Assembly (NCBI GenBank): GCA_019416685.1
Contig: DXWV01000059.1
Location: 146,872-210,871 of the forward strand
DNA: 64,000 nt
Direction: 5' to 3'
Source: Bacteroides sp.
Lineage (GTDB): Bacteria; Bacteroidota; Bacteroidia; Bacteroidales; Bacteroidaceae
This document shows positions 27,495 through 34,788 of this stretch, piece after piece. Every line of letters starts with the position of its first letter. Positions within the stretch are counted from its first letter, which is position 1. A program made the position numbers and the translations under genes. The notes beneath the pieces were generated by a model. That model saw only the letters and a program-made list of their open reading frames with translations, was not told the origin of the DNA and made no database searches.

Positions 27495-28244
27495 TTATTC
27501 GATTCGTTTATATTTTTGTTTCGCTTCTTCTCTGCTGCATAGGTTGAAGTGCCACCACTCACTGTTGAGTGCACGAAAACCTGCTTCTTTCATAATTAAC
27601 CGAAGTAGTTGCCGGTTTCTTACAGCTTCTTGGCTTATTTTTCCATCTTTTACTAATTCAGCTTCGTGGGTGATATGGGCTTCGATACCCAGATGATCTA
27701 CTTCCGTTCCCATAGGAAGAGGGATTCCATTATTATCAAGAATGCTGATGTCTACTGCCAGTCCGTAATTATGGAGTCCACCGCCACGGGAAGGATTGGA
27801 TACATAGATGTTTTTTGAAGTGCCTTTCACTACATTCCACATTTTTTTTTGTACGGACATAGGGCGGGCAGCATCGTAAACAATTAGGCTGTATCCGGGG
27901 TGTTTCTCTTTCAATGATTGTTGGGCACGAAGCAGTGATTTTAAAGCGTCCGGATGCAGATAGGCGTCCTTTAAATCTTCGTAGAGTAGTTCTCCTGTGA
28001 AGTTTTCCGGGGTTGCATACAGTAACTTTACAGCAACGCTACTGTCTGCGCTTTGGATATTTATAAGTCCGAGCGAGTCAAGATAGAGTGCTGTACGGCT
28101 CTTCTCTATAACAGGCGATTGGGTTTCTTCTGTTGTAGTAGCAGCTTCTATAGGAGAAACGACTGTTGGCTTTTCTCCCGTCGGTTTTCTTCCGGTATGA
28201 CATGCTGTGAATAACAGACAGAATACCAGAAATATATATTTCAT
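27495..28244 (-). CDS. VanX/DdpX-type D-Ala-D-Ala dipeptidase, lipoprotein
   Basis: A 249-aa zinc peptidase predicted to cleave D-Ala-D-Ala or related peptidoglycan dipeptides. The start at 28244 overlaps the upstream stop as ATGA and gives MKYIFLVFCLLFTACHTG, a lipoprotein leader; the frame extends to 28259 but without this feature. Zinc-site motifs are SRGGGLHNYGLAVDIS (His and Asp ligands), EAHITH, and NSEWWHFNL (catalytic Glu and third ligand His). YDAARPMSVQKKMW is a further VanX-family block. There is no vanA/vanH nearby, so this is probably a cell-wall turnover enzyme and not glycopeptide resistance. Confidence 0.87.
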   Translation of the reverse strand: MKYIFLVFCLLFTACHTGRKPTGEKPTVVSPIEAATTTEETQSPVIEKSRTALYLDSLGLINIQSADSSVAVKLLYATPENFTGELLYEDLKDAYLHPDALKSLLRAQQSLKEKHPGYSLIVYDAARPMSVQKKMWNVVKGTSKNIYVSNPSRGGGLHNYGLAVDISILDNNGIPLPMGTEVDHLGIEAHITHEAELVKDGKISQEAVRNRQLLRLIMKEAGFRALNSEWWHFNLCSREEAKQKYKRIE

Positions 28245-29371
28245 CGTTGAAGCATCCATTCCATTAGTTCAATATCCATTTCTGTTTCTGCTTTCATGAG
28301 ATAATGATTCCGTCTCCGGCATACCTTCTTGTATATTTCCTCCGCTACTTTCCGGTCCTTTTCCCAAAAGAGTGCGAGTGCACATTGTAATCTTTGTTTG
28401 CCGGTTGACGTTTCTCCGAACCGACTGATGTATTGTTGCAAGGAAGTACTGTATAATCCCTCTATTACTTCCGAACGACATTGCCCAATCAATTCCAGGA
28501 AAAGTAGTTCACACTCGGATTCTAATACGAAGATAGGAATAACCTCTTCCCGGTGTGCAAGTATCTCTTGTAATAGTTTTTCAGCTTGTGCAAACTCTTT
28601 TTGATCTATAAACCGGGATATACAGAACCCCTTAACACCGGTCAGCAACGGATTACTATATTCTGTATCTTCTCCTGTAAACCATTCGGCAGGCATATCC
28701 CTCAACCGGATACCTTCCTGAAACAAAGCATTTACCTTTAGCTGAAGTATTAGGGCCTGGCGGCTGTCCAATGACTTCTGCATCAATCTGAGGTTATAAC
28801 CATCGTTGACAATACCGCTTCTTTTCATCGGAATTCCGTTGAGTAGTGCGAATAGAATTCCGATAAGGGCAGTAAACAGAAGGAATAGTTTGAGAGGAGT
28901 AAAAATATAGGGAATTGTGGTTAATAGCAAGATTGCTACTATTGCCGAGAACAGGTTCATTAGTACACCTCCCAGATTGTAGAGAATGAATGGGAGTTGT
29001 TGGGGACTTACATCCGGTGGGAAAAGCAAACATTGGCCGGCTGTTCCAGGCACCTTAAAGTACTTTATTTTGAATCTTCCTTTTTCTTTGATTAATGTCA
29101 GTTTTCCGATACGGAAAGAGATAAACTTGTAACCGGTGGCTAGCCCGAAAAACAAATGTCCTGCTTCATGGACGACAATTTGTAGATAACCGGCAATAAA
29201 AAGACTTATGAGCGATATGAACATGCTACTTAGTAGCGTTTCGATTTTCAGATGTTCGAAAAATGCAGTCAGTGTGGTTTCGGTAAACCAGGTGATTCCC
29301 AGTATTACACCAGTAGCACCAATACACATACCAACAATCAAGCTACATGCGAACTTTAAGAATTTTCTCAT
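28241..29371 (-). CDS. M50-family intramembrane metalloprotease (site-2 protease-like)
   Basis: A 376-aa membrane protein with four to five hydrophobic helices in the first 190 residues. The zinc-binding motif is HEAGH at about 68-72 within IVVHEAGHLFFGL, and the third ligand lies in NGIPMKRSGIVNDG, the family's second block. A soluble, helix-rich C-terminal region (about 200-376) looks like repeat-type packing and may bind partners. It is the first gene of a five-gene leftward operon and overlaps the dipeptidase start by four bases. The substrate is unknown; S2P-type proteases often cut anti-sigma factors, but none is nearby. Confidence 0.85.
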   Translation of the reverse strand: MRKFLKFACSLIVGMCIGATGVILGITWFTETTLTAFFEHLKIETLLSSMFISLISLFIAGYLQIVVHEAGHLFFGLATGYKFISFRIGKLTLIKEKGRFKIKYFKVPGTAGQCLLFPPDVSPQQLPFILYNLGGVLMNLFSAIVAILLLTTIPYIFTPLKLFLLFTALIGILFALLNGIPMKRSGIVNDGYNLRLMQKSLDSRQALILQLKVNALFQEGIRLRDMPAEWFTGEDTEYSNPLLTGVKGFCISRFIDQKEFAQAEKLLQEILAHREEVIPIFVLESECELLFLELIGQCRSEVIEGLYSTSLQQYISRFGETSTGKQRLQCALALFWEKDRKVAEEIYKKVCRRRNHYLMKAETEMDIELMEWMLQR

Positions 29372-29410
29372 AATAGTCTATTTCTGATAAGTTTTTGTAT
29401 CTGTCCTTAT

Positions 29411-29450
29411 AAAAAAAAGACTATAAATCATCGATCTATAGTCTTTTTAG
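29411..29450 (-). terminator. Rho-independent terminator after the tRNA
   Basis: An inverted repeat AAAGACTATA ... TATAGTCTTT with A- and T-runs on its flanks lies directly downstream of the minus-strand tRNA. It could also act on the plus strand. Confidence 0.75.
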
Positions 29451-29451
29451 G

Positions 29452-29525
29452 TGGGCCATCTTGGGCTTGAACCAAGGACCTCCAGATTATGAGTCTGTTG
29501 CTCTAACCAACTGAGCTAAAAGCCC
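29452..29525 (-). tRNA. tRNA with CAT anticodon (tRNA-Met, or tRNA-Ile2)
   Basis: A 74-nt cloverleaf. The D stem is GCTC/GAGC, the anticodon loop CTCATAA gives anticodon CAT, and the T arm is CTTGG-TTCAAGC-CCAAG. The acceptor GGGCTTT pairs with ATGGCCC except for a T-T mismatch at 6-67, and 27-43 is A-G. The D-arm form fits an elongator tRNA-Met. A lysidine-modified tRNA-Ile reading ATA has the same gene anticodon and cannot be excluded. Confidence 0.88.
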
Positions 29526-29552
29526 GTGTATCCTTTATCTTGGATGCGGGGA

Positions 29553-29584
29553 CAAAATTAGTATTTTCTCCCGAAATATGCAAA
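29553..29584 (-). promoter_or_regulatory. tRNA promoter (consensus Bacteroides -33/-7)
   Basis: On the minus strand TTTG (29581-29584) and TAATTTTG (29553-29560) are separated by exactly 20 bases, an ideal Bacteroides sigma-ABfr promoter. It starts about 28 bases before the tRNA 5' end. Confidence 0.8.
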
Positions 29585-29620
29585 CTTTTTAGAGCAAAAA
29601 ACTAATATTCTTTCAATGTT

Positions 29621-29932
29621 TCAGAACTTATAAGTACGCTTGGGGTTTTTCGGGAACCAACCTTTTTTAACCCGGTCTTCTTGTTCAAAGACTTCTTTGA
29701 TAGTCCAGAACGAAGAAAAAGCGAAAACGCCTAACAGGGAAGAGACCAGAATATTGTCTACACTTAATGAAGCTGCTACACCGGCTATTCCCAACACCAG
29801 AAAAATCCACCAGCATTTAGTACCCCAGTAATATTCGGCTTTTACCACAACGGGATGAAAGAGTCCGATGATTAAAAAGGTACAGATACCAATCAGAAGT
29901 CCTGCCAGATGATATTCGTTCAAGAATTCCAT
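29621..29932 (-). CDS. DUF4491 family small membrane protein
   Basis: A 103-aa protein with three hydrophobic segments (about 8-28, 40-58, 62-80) and a basic C-terminus (RVKKGWFPKNPKRTYKF). It matches the DUF4491 family, which is widespread in Bacteroidetes and has no known function. YYWGTKCWWIFLVLG and FAFSSFWTIKEVFEQEDRV are typical of it. It lies 4 bases downstream of the Lrp-type regulator and is probably co-transcribed with it. Confidence 0.8.
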   Translation of the reverse strand: MEFLNEYHLAGLLIGICTFLIIGLFHPVVVKAEYYWGTKCWWIFLVLGIAGVAASLSVDNILVSSLLGVFAFSSFWTIKEVFEQEDRVKKGWFPKNPKRTYKF

Positions 29933-29936
29933 TGGC

Positions 29937-30401
29937 TTACTTTTCTACGCGAATGGGAATTTCTTTCTTGATACTTTGCTCCAGAGAGATAAGAGTCTCA
30001 GTAGCTACAACACCGGGTATTTCTTGCATTTTATTATTCAGCAAGTCCATCAGGTGCTCGTTGTCACATGCATAGAGTTTAGTCAGCATAGTGTACGGGC
30101 CGGTAGTGAAGTGGCATTCTACAATTTCCGGTATTTTCTGTAACTCGGCTACCACTGATTTGTACATAGAACCCTTTTCAAGCTTAATACCAACATATGT
30201 ACAAGTTCTGTACCCAAGTGACTTGGGGTTGACATGATAACCCGATCCTACAATAACTCCCAGATCTATAAGGCGTTGCACACGTTGATGGATGGCTGCA
30301 CGTGAGACACCACATTCTGCTGCTACATCTTTAAAAGGTATGCGGGCGTTCTGAGAAATAATCTCAAGAATCTGCCTGTCGAGGTTGTCTATTTTTTCCA
30401 T
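29937..30401 (-). CDS. Lrp/AsnC family transcriptional regulator
   Basis: A 154-aa DNA-binding protein. The N-terminal winged helix-turn-helix (about 1-60) reads LDRQILEIISQNARIPFKDVAAECGVSRAAIHQRVQRL, followed by the RAM/AsnC ligand domain (about 70-145), with GPYTMLTKLYACDNEHLMDLLN as a family block. Such proteins form octamers and usually respond to an amino acid; the ligand is not readable from sequence. A TATATTTG box lies 40 bases upstream on the minus strand at 30442-30449. Confidence 0.9.
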   Translation of the reverse strand: MEKIDNLDRQILEIISQNARIPFKDVAAECGVSRAAIHQRVQRLIDLGVIVGSGYHVNPKSLGYRTCTYVGIKLEKGSMYKSVVAELQKIPEIVECHFTTGPYTMLTKLYACDNEHLMDLLNNKMQEIPGVVATETLISLEQSIKKEIPIRVEK

Positions 30402-30441
30402 AATAAATGAGTATAATTTCCAATTGTTATCAAATAGTAAG

Positions 30442-30449
30442 CAAATATA
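30442..30449 (-). promoter_or_regulatory. -7 box of the Lrp-type gene
   Basis: Minus-strand TATATTTG, an exact TAnnTTTG match, about 40 bases before the start at 30401. No clear -33 TTTG at standard spacing. Confidence 0.45.
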
Positions 30450-30499
30450 GAGATTTATTTTAATTTCTCTCTATAAAATGGATAAAAAATAGGAAATAG

Positions 30500-30538
30500 C
30501 AAAAAAGAGGCGCAAATTTCTTTGCACCTCTTTTTATT
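30500..30538 (-). terminator. Rho-independent terminator of the FKBP operon
   Basis: AAAAAGAGG(C)GCAAA ... TTTGC(A)CCTCTTTTT forms a stem of about 13 pairs with flanking A- and T-runs. It lies 17 bases past the stop of the FKBP gene at 30555. Confidence 0.8.
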
Positions 30539-30554
30539 TATAGAGATAATCTGC

Positions 30555-31421
30555 TTATTTTTCGATGCTAAGCAATTCAACTTCGAATACCAAAGTTGAG
30601 AACGGTTTGATCTGGCCCTGATCTCTTGAGCCATAAGCCAAATCTTGTGGGATGTAAAGTTCCCATTTAGAACCAACAGGCATCATAGTCAATGCTTCTG
30701 TCCAACCTTTGATAACCTGGTTAGCACGGAAAGTAGTCGGTTCGTTACGTTTGTATGAGCTATCGAACTCAGTACCGTCAATCAAAGTACCTTTGTAGTT
30801 TACTTTCACTTTACAAGTATCAGCAGGAATTTCACCCTTACCTTCAGTGATTACTTTATACTGCAATCCGCTCGGAGTAGTTTTTACACCTTCTTTAGTC
30901 TTGTTTTCAGCAAGGAATTTTTCACCGGCAGCTTTGTTGTCAGCGTATTTCTCTTCCATTGCTTTTGCTTTAATAGCTTCCATAGCTGTCTGAGTATATG
31001 CCTGAGCTTTTTCCATAGTCATCAAACCACCTTTTTCCAGTGTACCTGCGATGAAACCTGCAAGGAAGTTTTCTTTGCTGATAGTTTTTACTGAATCTTC
31101 ACCAAACAGTTCGTGGTTAATCCCCTTCATCATCTGGTTACTGATCTGCTGGCCAATCTGAAGACCTGCCATGTAAGCAGCTTCTTTCTTTCCTGTTTTG
31201 TTTGCACCTTCGGTTACACCTTTGATGAACTCAGCCATATAAGCTGTGTCAACGTCCATACGTCCTACCAGATAGCCTTTCAGACCTTGAGTCTGAGCCA
31301 TACCGATTGAATAAGACAGTGAATCGAGTTCTGTTTTGAGATTTGCTTTAGGAGCCTGGGCTGTACATGATGCAAGGCCAGTAACGGCAGCAATTGCTGC
31401 CAAGATTGTAATCTTTTTCAT
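30555..31421 (-). CDS. FKBP-type peptidyl-prolyl isomerase, exported (Mip/FkpA-like)
   Basis: A 288-aa folding enzyme for exported proteins. The leader MKKITILAAIAAVTGLASCTAQ ends in a lipobox (Cys 19), so it is probably a lipoprotein. A helical FKBP_N dimerisation region (about 30-175, with ISYSIGMAQTQGLKG-like blocks) precedes the FKBP domain (about 185-288). Within it CKVKVNYKGTLIDGTEFDSSY and VIKGWTEALTMMPVGSKWELYIPQDLAYG are the active-site blocks. It lies 15 bases downstream of a second FKBP gene and ends at a clear terminator. Confidence 0.92.
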   Translation of the reverse strand: MKKITILAAIAAVTGLASCTAQAPKANLKTELDSLSYSIGMAQTQGLKGYLVGRMDVDTAYMAEFIKGVTEGANKTGKKEAAYMAGLQIGQQISNQMMKGINHELFGEDSVKTISKENFLAGFIAGTLEKGGLMTMEKAQAYTQTAMEAIKAKAMEEKYADNKAAGEKFLAENKTKEGVKTTPSGLQYKVITEGKGEIPADTCKVKVNYKGTLIDGTEFDSSYKRNEPTTFRANQVIKGWTEALTMMPVGSKWELYIPQDLAYGSRDQGQIKPFSTLVFEVELLSIEK

Positions 31422-31436
31422 TTTGCTTTTAAAAAA

Positions 31437-32027
31437 TTATTTGTTTAAAACTTCAAGTAGTTCTACTTCGAATACCAGTGTACTGTGTGGTGGAATCATT
31501 TCTCCGGCACCTTGTGCGCCATAAGCAAGATCTGACGGAATGTACAGTTTCCATTTAGAACCTTCCGGCATCAACTGCAATGCTTCTACCCAACCCGGGA
31601 TCACCTGGTTTACACCGAATACGGCAGGCTGTCCGCGCTTGATAGAGCTATCAAATAGTGTTCCGTCAAGAAGTGTACCTTCATAGTGACATTTCACCTG
31701 ATCGGTGGCTTTGGCCAGTTTGCCTTTTCCTTCAGTGATTATTTCATACTGCAGTCCGCTTGGAAGGGTTACAACACCCGTTTTTTTCTTGTTTTCTTCC
31801 AGGAATGCTTTTCCTTGTTCTATGCTGGCAGCACTCATCTTCTGTTCCAGTTCCTCGAAATATTTATTTACTATTTCGCGGGCCTCCTGGTGGCTGATAG
31901 CTGTCTGATTGCCTTCCAGCACATCTTTGATTGCCTGAGCAAAATCTTCTACCGAGATGCTTCTGGCACCCATACCTAACAAGTTCTGGCCGATTCCAAG
32001 GCCGATTGCATAACTAAATTTATCCAT
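31437..32027 (-). CDS. FKBP-type peptidyl-prolyl isomerase, no signal peptide
   Basis: A 196-aa isomerase. I place the start at 32027 (MDKFSYAIGLGIGQ); the frame is open to 32078 but that reading crosses the promoter box region. Helical FKBP_N (about 1-90), then the FKBP domain (about 100-196) with VKCHYEGTLLDGTLFDSS and VIPGWVEALQLMPEGSKWKLYIPSDLAYG. It closely parallels the downstream exported FKBP but lacks its leader, so one appears to serve the cytoplasm and the other the envelope. Confidence 0.9.
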   Translation of the reverse strand: MDKFSYAIGLGIGQNLLGMGARSISVEDFAQAIKDVLEGNQTAISHQEAREIVNKYFEELEQKMSAASIEQGKAFLEENKKKTGVVTLPSGLQYEIITEGKGKLAKATDQVKCHYEGTLLDGTLFDSSIKRGQPAVFGVNQVIPGWVEALQLMPEGSKWKLYIPSDLAYGAQGAGEMIPPHSTLVFEVELLEVLNK

Positions 32028-32100
32028 ATATATTTTTGTTGAAGATTGGAGAGAGAAGGTTGAATCTTTCACTCTCAATCAATTGCAAATTAACAATTGG

Positions 32101-32108
32101 CAAAAATA
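32101..32108 (-). promoter_or_regulatory. -7 box of the FKBP operon
   Basis: Minus-strand TATTTTTG matches TAnnTTTG about 74 bases before the start at 32027. Confidence 0.4.
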
Positions 32109-32184
32109 CATGTTTTATTTGAATGATCGGGCTTTTTGGATTTAAAATTTCTTATCACTGTATAAGTTATCTGTTTTTATTCGC

Positions 32185-32214
32185 TTTATTATTCAAATAT
32201 TCTGTTTACTTTTG
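32185..32214 (+). promoter_or_regulatory. Promoter of the sirtuin/AlkZ-like pair
   Basis: -7 TACTTTTG (32207-32214) with near-consensus TTTA at 32185-32188, spacer 18. It lies 32 bases before the start at 32247. Confidence 0.5.
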
Positions 32215-32246
32215 CTATATATCTGAATCAATGTAAAGAAGGAAGT

Positions 32247-32945
32247 ATGAAGAATTTAGTCATTTTGTCAGGTGCGGGGATGAGCGCGGAGAGTGGGATC
32301 AGTACATTTCGTGATGCTGGTGGGTTATGGGATAAGTATCCGGTGGAGCAGGTAGCAACTCCGGAGGGGTATGCACGTGATCCGGAACTGGTGATTCATT
32401 TTTATAATGAGCGGCGTAAACAACTGTTGGATGTGAAGCCTAATCGCGGGCATGAATTGTTGGCAGAGTTGGAGAAACACTTTAATGTGACTGTAATTAC
32501 CCAGAATGTTGATAACCTGCACGAACGGGCAGGGAGTACGCATGTAATTCATCTACACGGCGAATTGACAAAGGTATGTTCCAGTCGTGATCCCAATAAT
32601 CCTCATTATATAAAGGAATTGAAACCGGAGGAATATGAAGTACGTATGGGGGATTGTGCCGGAGACGGTTCTCAACTGCGTCCTTTTATTGTTTGGTTTG
32701 GTGAAGCTGTACCGGCGATAGAGACAGCCATTGATATTGTGGAGAAGGCGGATATATTTGTTATTATCGGAACCTCCATGAATGTCTATCCGGCTGCCGG
32801 ATTGCTGAATTACGTACCACGTACAGCAGAAGTTTATCTGATCGATCCTAAACCGGTGGATACTCATACCTCCCGTTCCATACATGTTGTTCAGAAAGGA
32901 GCTTCGGAAGGTGTTGCCGAACTTAAACACCTTCTTGGCCTATGA
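32247..32945 (+). CDS. cobB: Sir2 family NAD-dependent protein deacylase
   Basis: A 232-aa sirtuin removing acyl groups from lysines with NAD+. GAGMSAESGISTFR (NAD binding, about 9-22), TQNVDNLHERAG (about 85-96) and IHLHGEL with catalytic H104 are intact. Y53 and R56 in HFYNERRKQL match the pair that gives CobB/SIRT5 its desuccinylase activity. The zinc module is degenerate: only C111 and C137 remain of the usual four cysteines, with acidic and Gly residues in between. It overlaps the AlkZ-like gene by four bases (ATGA). Confidence 0.9.
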   Translation: MKNLVILSGAGMSAESGISTFRDAGGLWDKYPVEQVATPEGYARDPELVIHFYNERRKQLLDVKPNRGHELLAELEKHFNVTVITQNVDNLHERAGSTHVIHLHGELTKVCSSRDPNNPHYIKELKPEEYEVRMGDCAGDGSQLRPFIVWFGEAVPAIETAIDIVEKADIFVIIGTSMNVYPAAGLLNYVPRTAEVYLIDPKPVDTHTSRSIHVVQKGASEGVAELKHLLGL

Positions 32946-34003
32946 TTGCAAATATTCGTCAGATAAGTCAGCAATTGCTGAATCCGTGTTTTAATTCTCC
33001 CAAAGAGGTTGTGTCATGGATGGGAGCTATCCAGGGACAGGATTATGCTATGGCCAAATGGGCTGTAGGTATTCGCTTAAAATCACCCACTCTTAGAACG
33101 GTGGAAGACGCCCTTGCACGGGGAGAGGTAATACGTACACATGTGATGCGCCCTACCTGGCATTTGGTGGCGGCAGAAGATATACGCTGGATGCTGAAAC
33201 TGTCTGCACAGCGTATAAAGTCGGCCAATGATTCCTTCGCGAAGGGACATGGAGTGGATATCTCAGAAGCCCTTTTTTCTCGTTGTAACCGTTTAATAGA
33301 GAAACTCCTGGAAGGAAATAAAAGTCTTACCCGGCAAGAAATAGAGGCCGGACTGGCCAATGAGGGGATGACTGTTGATAATCGATTGATGACACGGTTT
33401 ATGGCACGTGCTGAGGTGGAAGGCATTGTTTGCAGTGGTGTTGATAAAGAGAAGAAAGCAACGTATGCTTTGCTTGAAGAACGCGTTCCTCCGGTAAAAG
33501 AACTGACAAAGGATGAAGCTTTGGCTACATTGGCATTGCGTTATTTTCGTAGTCATTCTCCGGCAAGTCTGACAGATTTTGTGTGGTGGTCGGGCTTATC
33601 AGTTACTGAAGCAAGAACTGCTATGGGGCTGATTGATTCACAATTGGTGAAGGAACGTTTTGACTCTTATGAATTGTTCGTGCACGAATCTTATCAGGGA
33701 GAGATTGTCTCTGCTGATATACTTCACTTCCTGCCATCTTATGATGAATATCTTATTAGTTATAAAGAACGTAAAGCTGTGCTTGCCGAGGAACATCATC
33801 CTAAAGCGTTCAATATGTACGGGATATTTTATCCGGTAATCCTATATAATGGTAAGGTAGTGGGTAACTGGAAAAAAACTGTTGGCAAAAACAAGAAGAT
33901 TGAAATAGTAACTTCTTTTTTTGAAGGCTGTCCCCGTATTCATAAAAAAATAATAGAACAGGCAGAAGACAGATTACGGGTATTTTATTCAGAGCCCGAC
34001 TGA
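32942..34003 (+). CDS. Winged-helix HTH_42 protein, AlkZ-like DNA glycosylase family
   Basis: A 353-aa protein of the HTH_42/AlkZ superfamily, which contains DNA glycosylases that remove bulky or cross-linked alkyl bases. The signature near the N-terminus is AIQGQDYAMAKWAVGIRL, where Q31-G-Q33 corresponds to the catalytic QxQ motif of AlkZ-type enzymes. THVMRPTWHLVAAEDIRWML and HSPASLTDFVWWSGLSVTEAR are further family blocks. Its start overlaps the stop of the sirtuin gene, so the two are translationally coupled. Activity on specific lesions is inferred from the family only. Confidence 0.8.
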   Translation: MIANIRQISQQLLNPCFNSPKEVVSWMGAIQGQDYAMAKWAVGIRLKSPTLRTVEDALARGEVIRTHVMRPTWHLVAAEDIRWMLKLSAQRIKSANDSFAKGHGVDISEALFSRCNRLIEKLLEGNKSLTRQEIEAGLANEGMTVDNRLMTRFMARAEVEGIVCSGVDKEKKATYALLEERVPPVKELTKDEALATLALRYFRSHSPASLTDFVWWSGLSVTEARTAMGLIDSQLVKERFDSYELFVHESYQGEIVSADILHFLPSYDEYLISYKERKAVLAEEHHPKAFNMYGIFYPVILYNGKVVGNWKKTVGKNKKIEIVTSFFEGCPRIHKKIIEQAEDRLRVFYSEPD

Positions 34004-34041
34004 ACTGATAAGGAAAATGCTTCCTTCCTCCGGGTAGCTTT

Positions 34042-34788
34042 TTATTTTTTGGAGATAGCCCGTATGATAAACCAGGCGTGATGTGCTATGGTGCTTATCA
34101 CTCCATAATGCCGGCACATAATACGAAAACGCTCTTTGAGAGATGCTTTCTGATTTTGGGTGGTCATTCCCTCGTCCAGATAATCAATGACAGTGAGGTG
34201 GGTATTGTGCAGGGTACGTGCCTTTTTCATAATGCGGATGCACCAGTCAAAGTCTGCAGAAAAACGATAATTCAGATCATATGGTTCTATAAGGGTATGT
34301 TTGGCAAAAAAAGCCTGATGGCATACCAGCATCCCTTGTTTGAAACTTTTCCAGGTTAATACTTTGGGAGCCGAAAGGCGGCGCATGCGTAAAAAGTGTC
34401 CGTTTTTATCTACAATTGCCGTCTCACCGTACAGTACATCGGGAAGTTCGTTTCCATTGATCGAGTGTACCATTTGTTGCAGCGTATCATCTTCATGAAA
34501 ACTGTCGCCGGCATTGAGAAAGCAGAGATAATCACCTGTCGCCAATGATATTCCCTTGTTCATAGCATCATACAAACCTTTATCTGGTTCGCTGACCACT
34601 TTATGAATCCGTTCGCGGTATTTGTTTATAATCGTCTGCGTATTATCTTTTGATGCTCCATCCACAATGATGTACTCTACATGTCGGTAGGTTTGTGAAA
34701 TGACGCTTTGTATCGTGTCTTCCAGCACCTGTTCGGCATTGTAAGTTACGGTGATAATCGAAAATTTAGGGGTAGGATGGTTATGCAT
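34042..34788 (-). CDS. Family 2 glycosyltransferase
   Basis: A 248-aa cytoplasmic transferase adding a sugar to a lipid-linked surface glycan. The start at 34788 (MHNHPTPKFSIITVTYNAEQ) overlaps the upstream gene by only 8 bases; the open frame to 34833 would overlap by 53. The GT-A blocks are IITVTYNAE, YIIVDGASKDNTQTI, and EPDKGLYDAMNKGISLATGDYLCFLNAGDSF, which together are typical of WcaA-like GT2 enzymes acting in capsule or O-antigen synthesis. The sugar is not readable. It is the last gene of the left-hand glycosyltransferase block. Confidence 0.87.
   Translation of the reverse strand: MHNHPTPKFSIITVTYNAEQVLEDTIQSVISQTYRHVEYIIVDGASKDNTQTIINKYRERIHKVVSEPDKGLYDAMNKGISLATGDYLCFLNAGDSFHEDDTLQQMVHSINGNELPDVLYGETAIVDKNGHFLRMRRLSAPKVLTWKSFKQGMLVCHQAFFAKHTLIEPYDLNYRFSADFDWCIRIMKKARTLHNTHLTVIDYLDEGMTTQNQKASLKERFRIMCRHYGVISTIAHHAWFIIRAISKK

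Noticed and set aside
27495..28244. Vancomycin resistance gene
   Set aside because: The VanX-like enzyme stands without vanH, vanA or a VanRS pair; a cell-wall turnover role is more likely.
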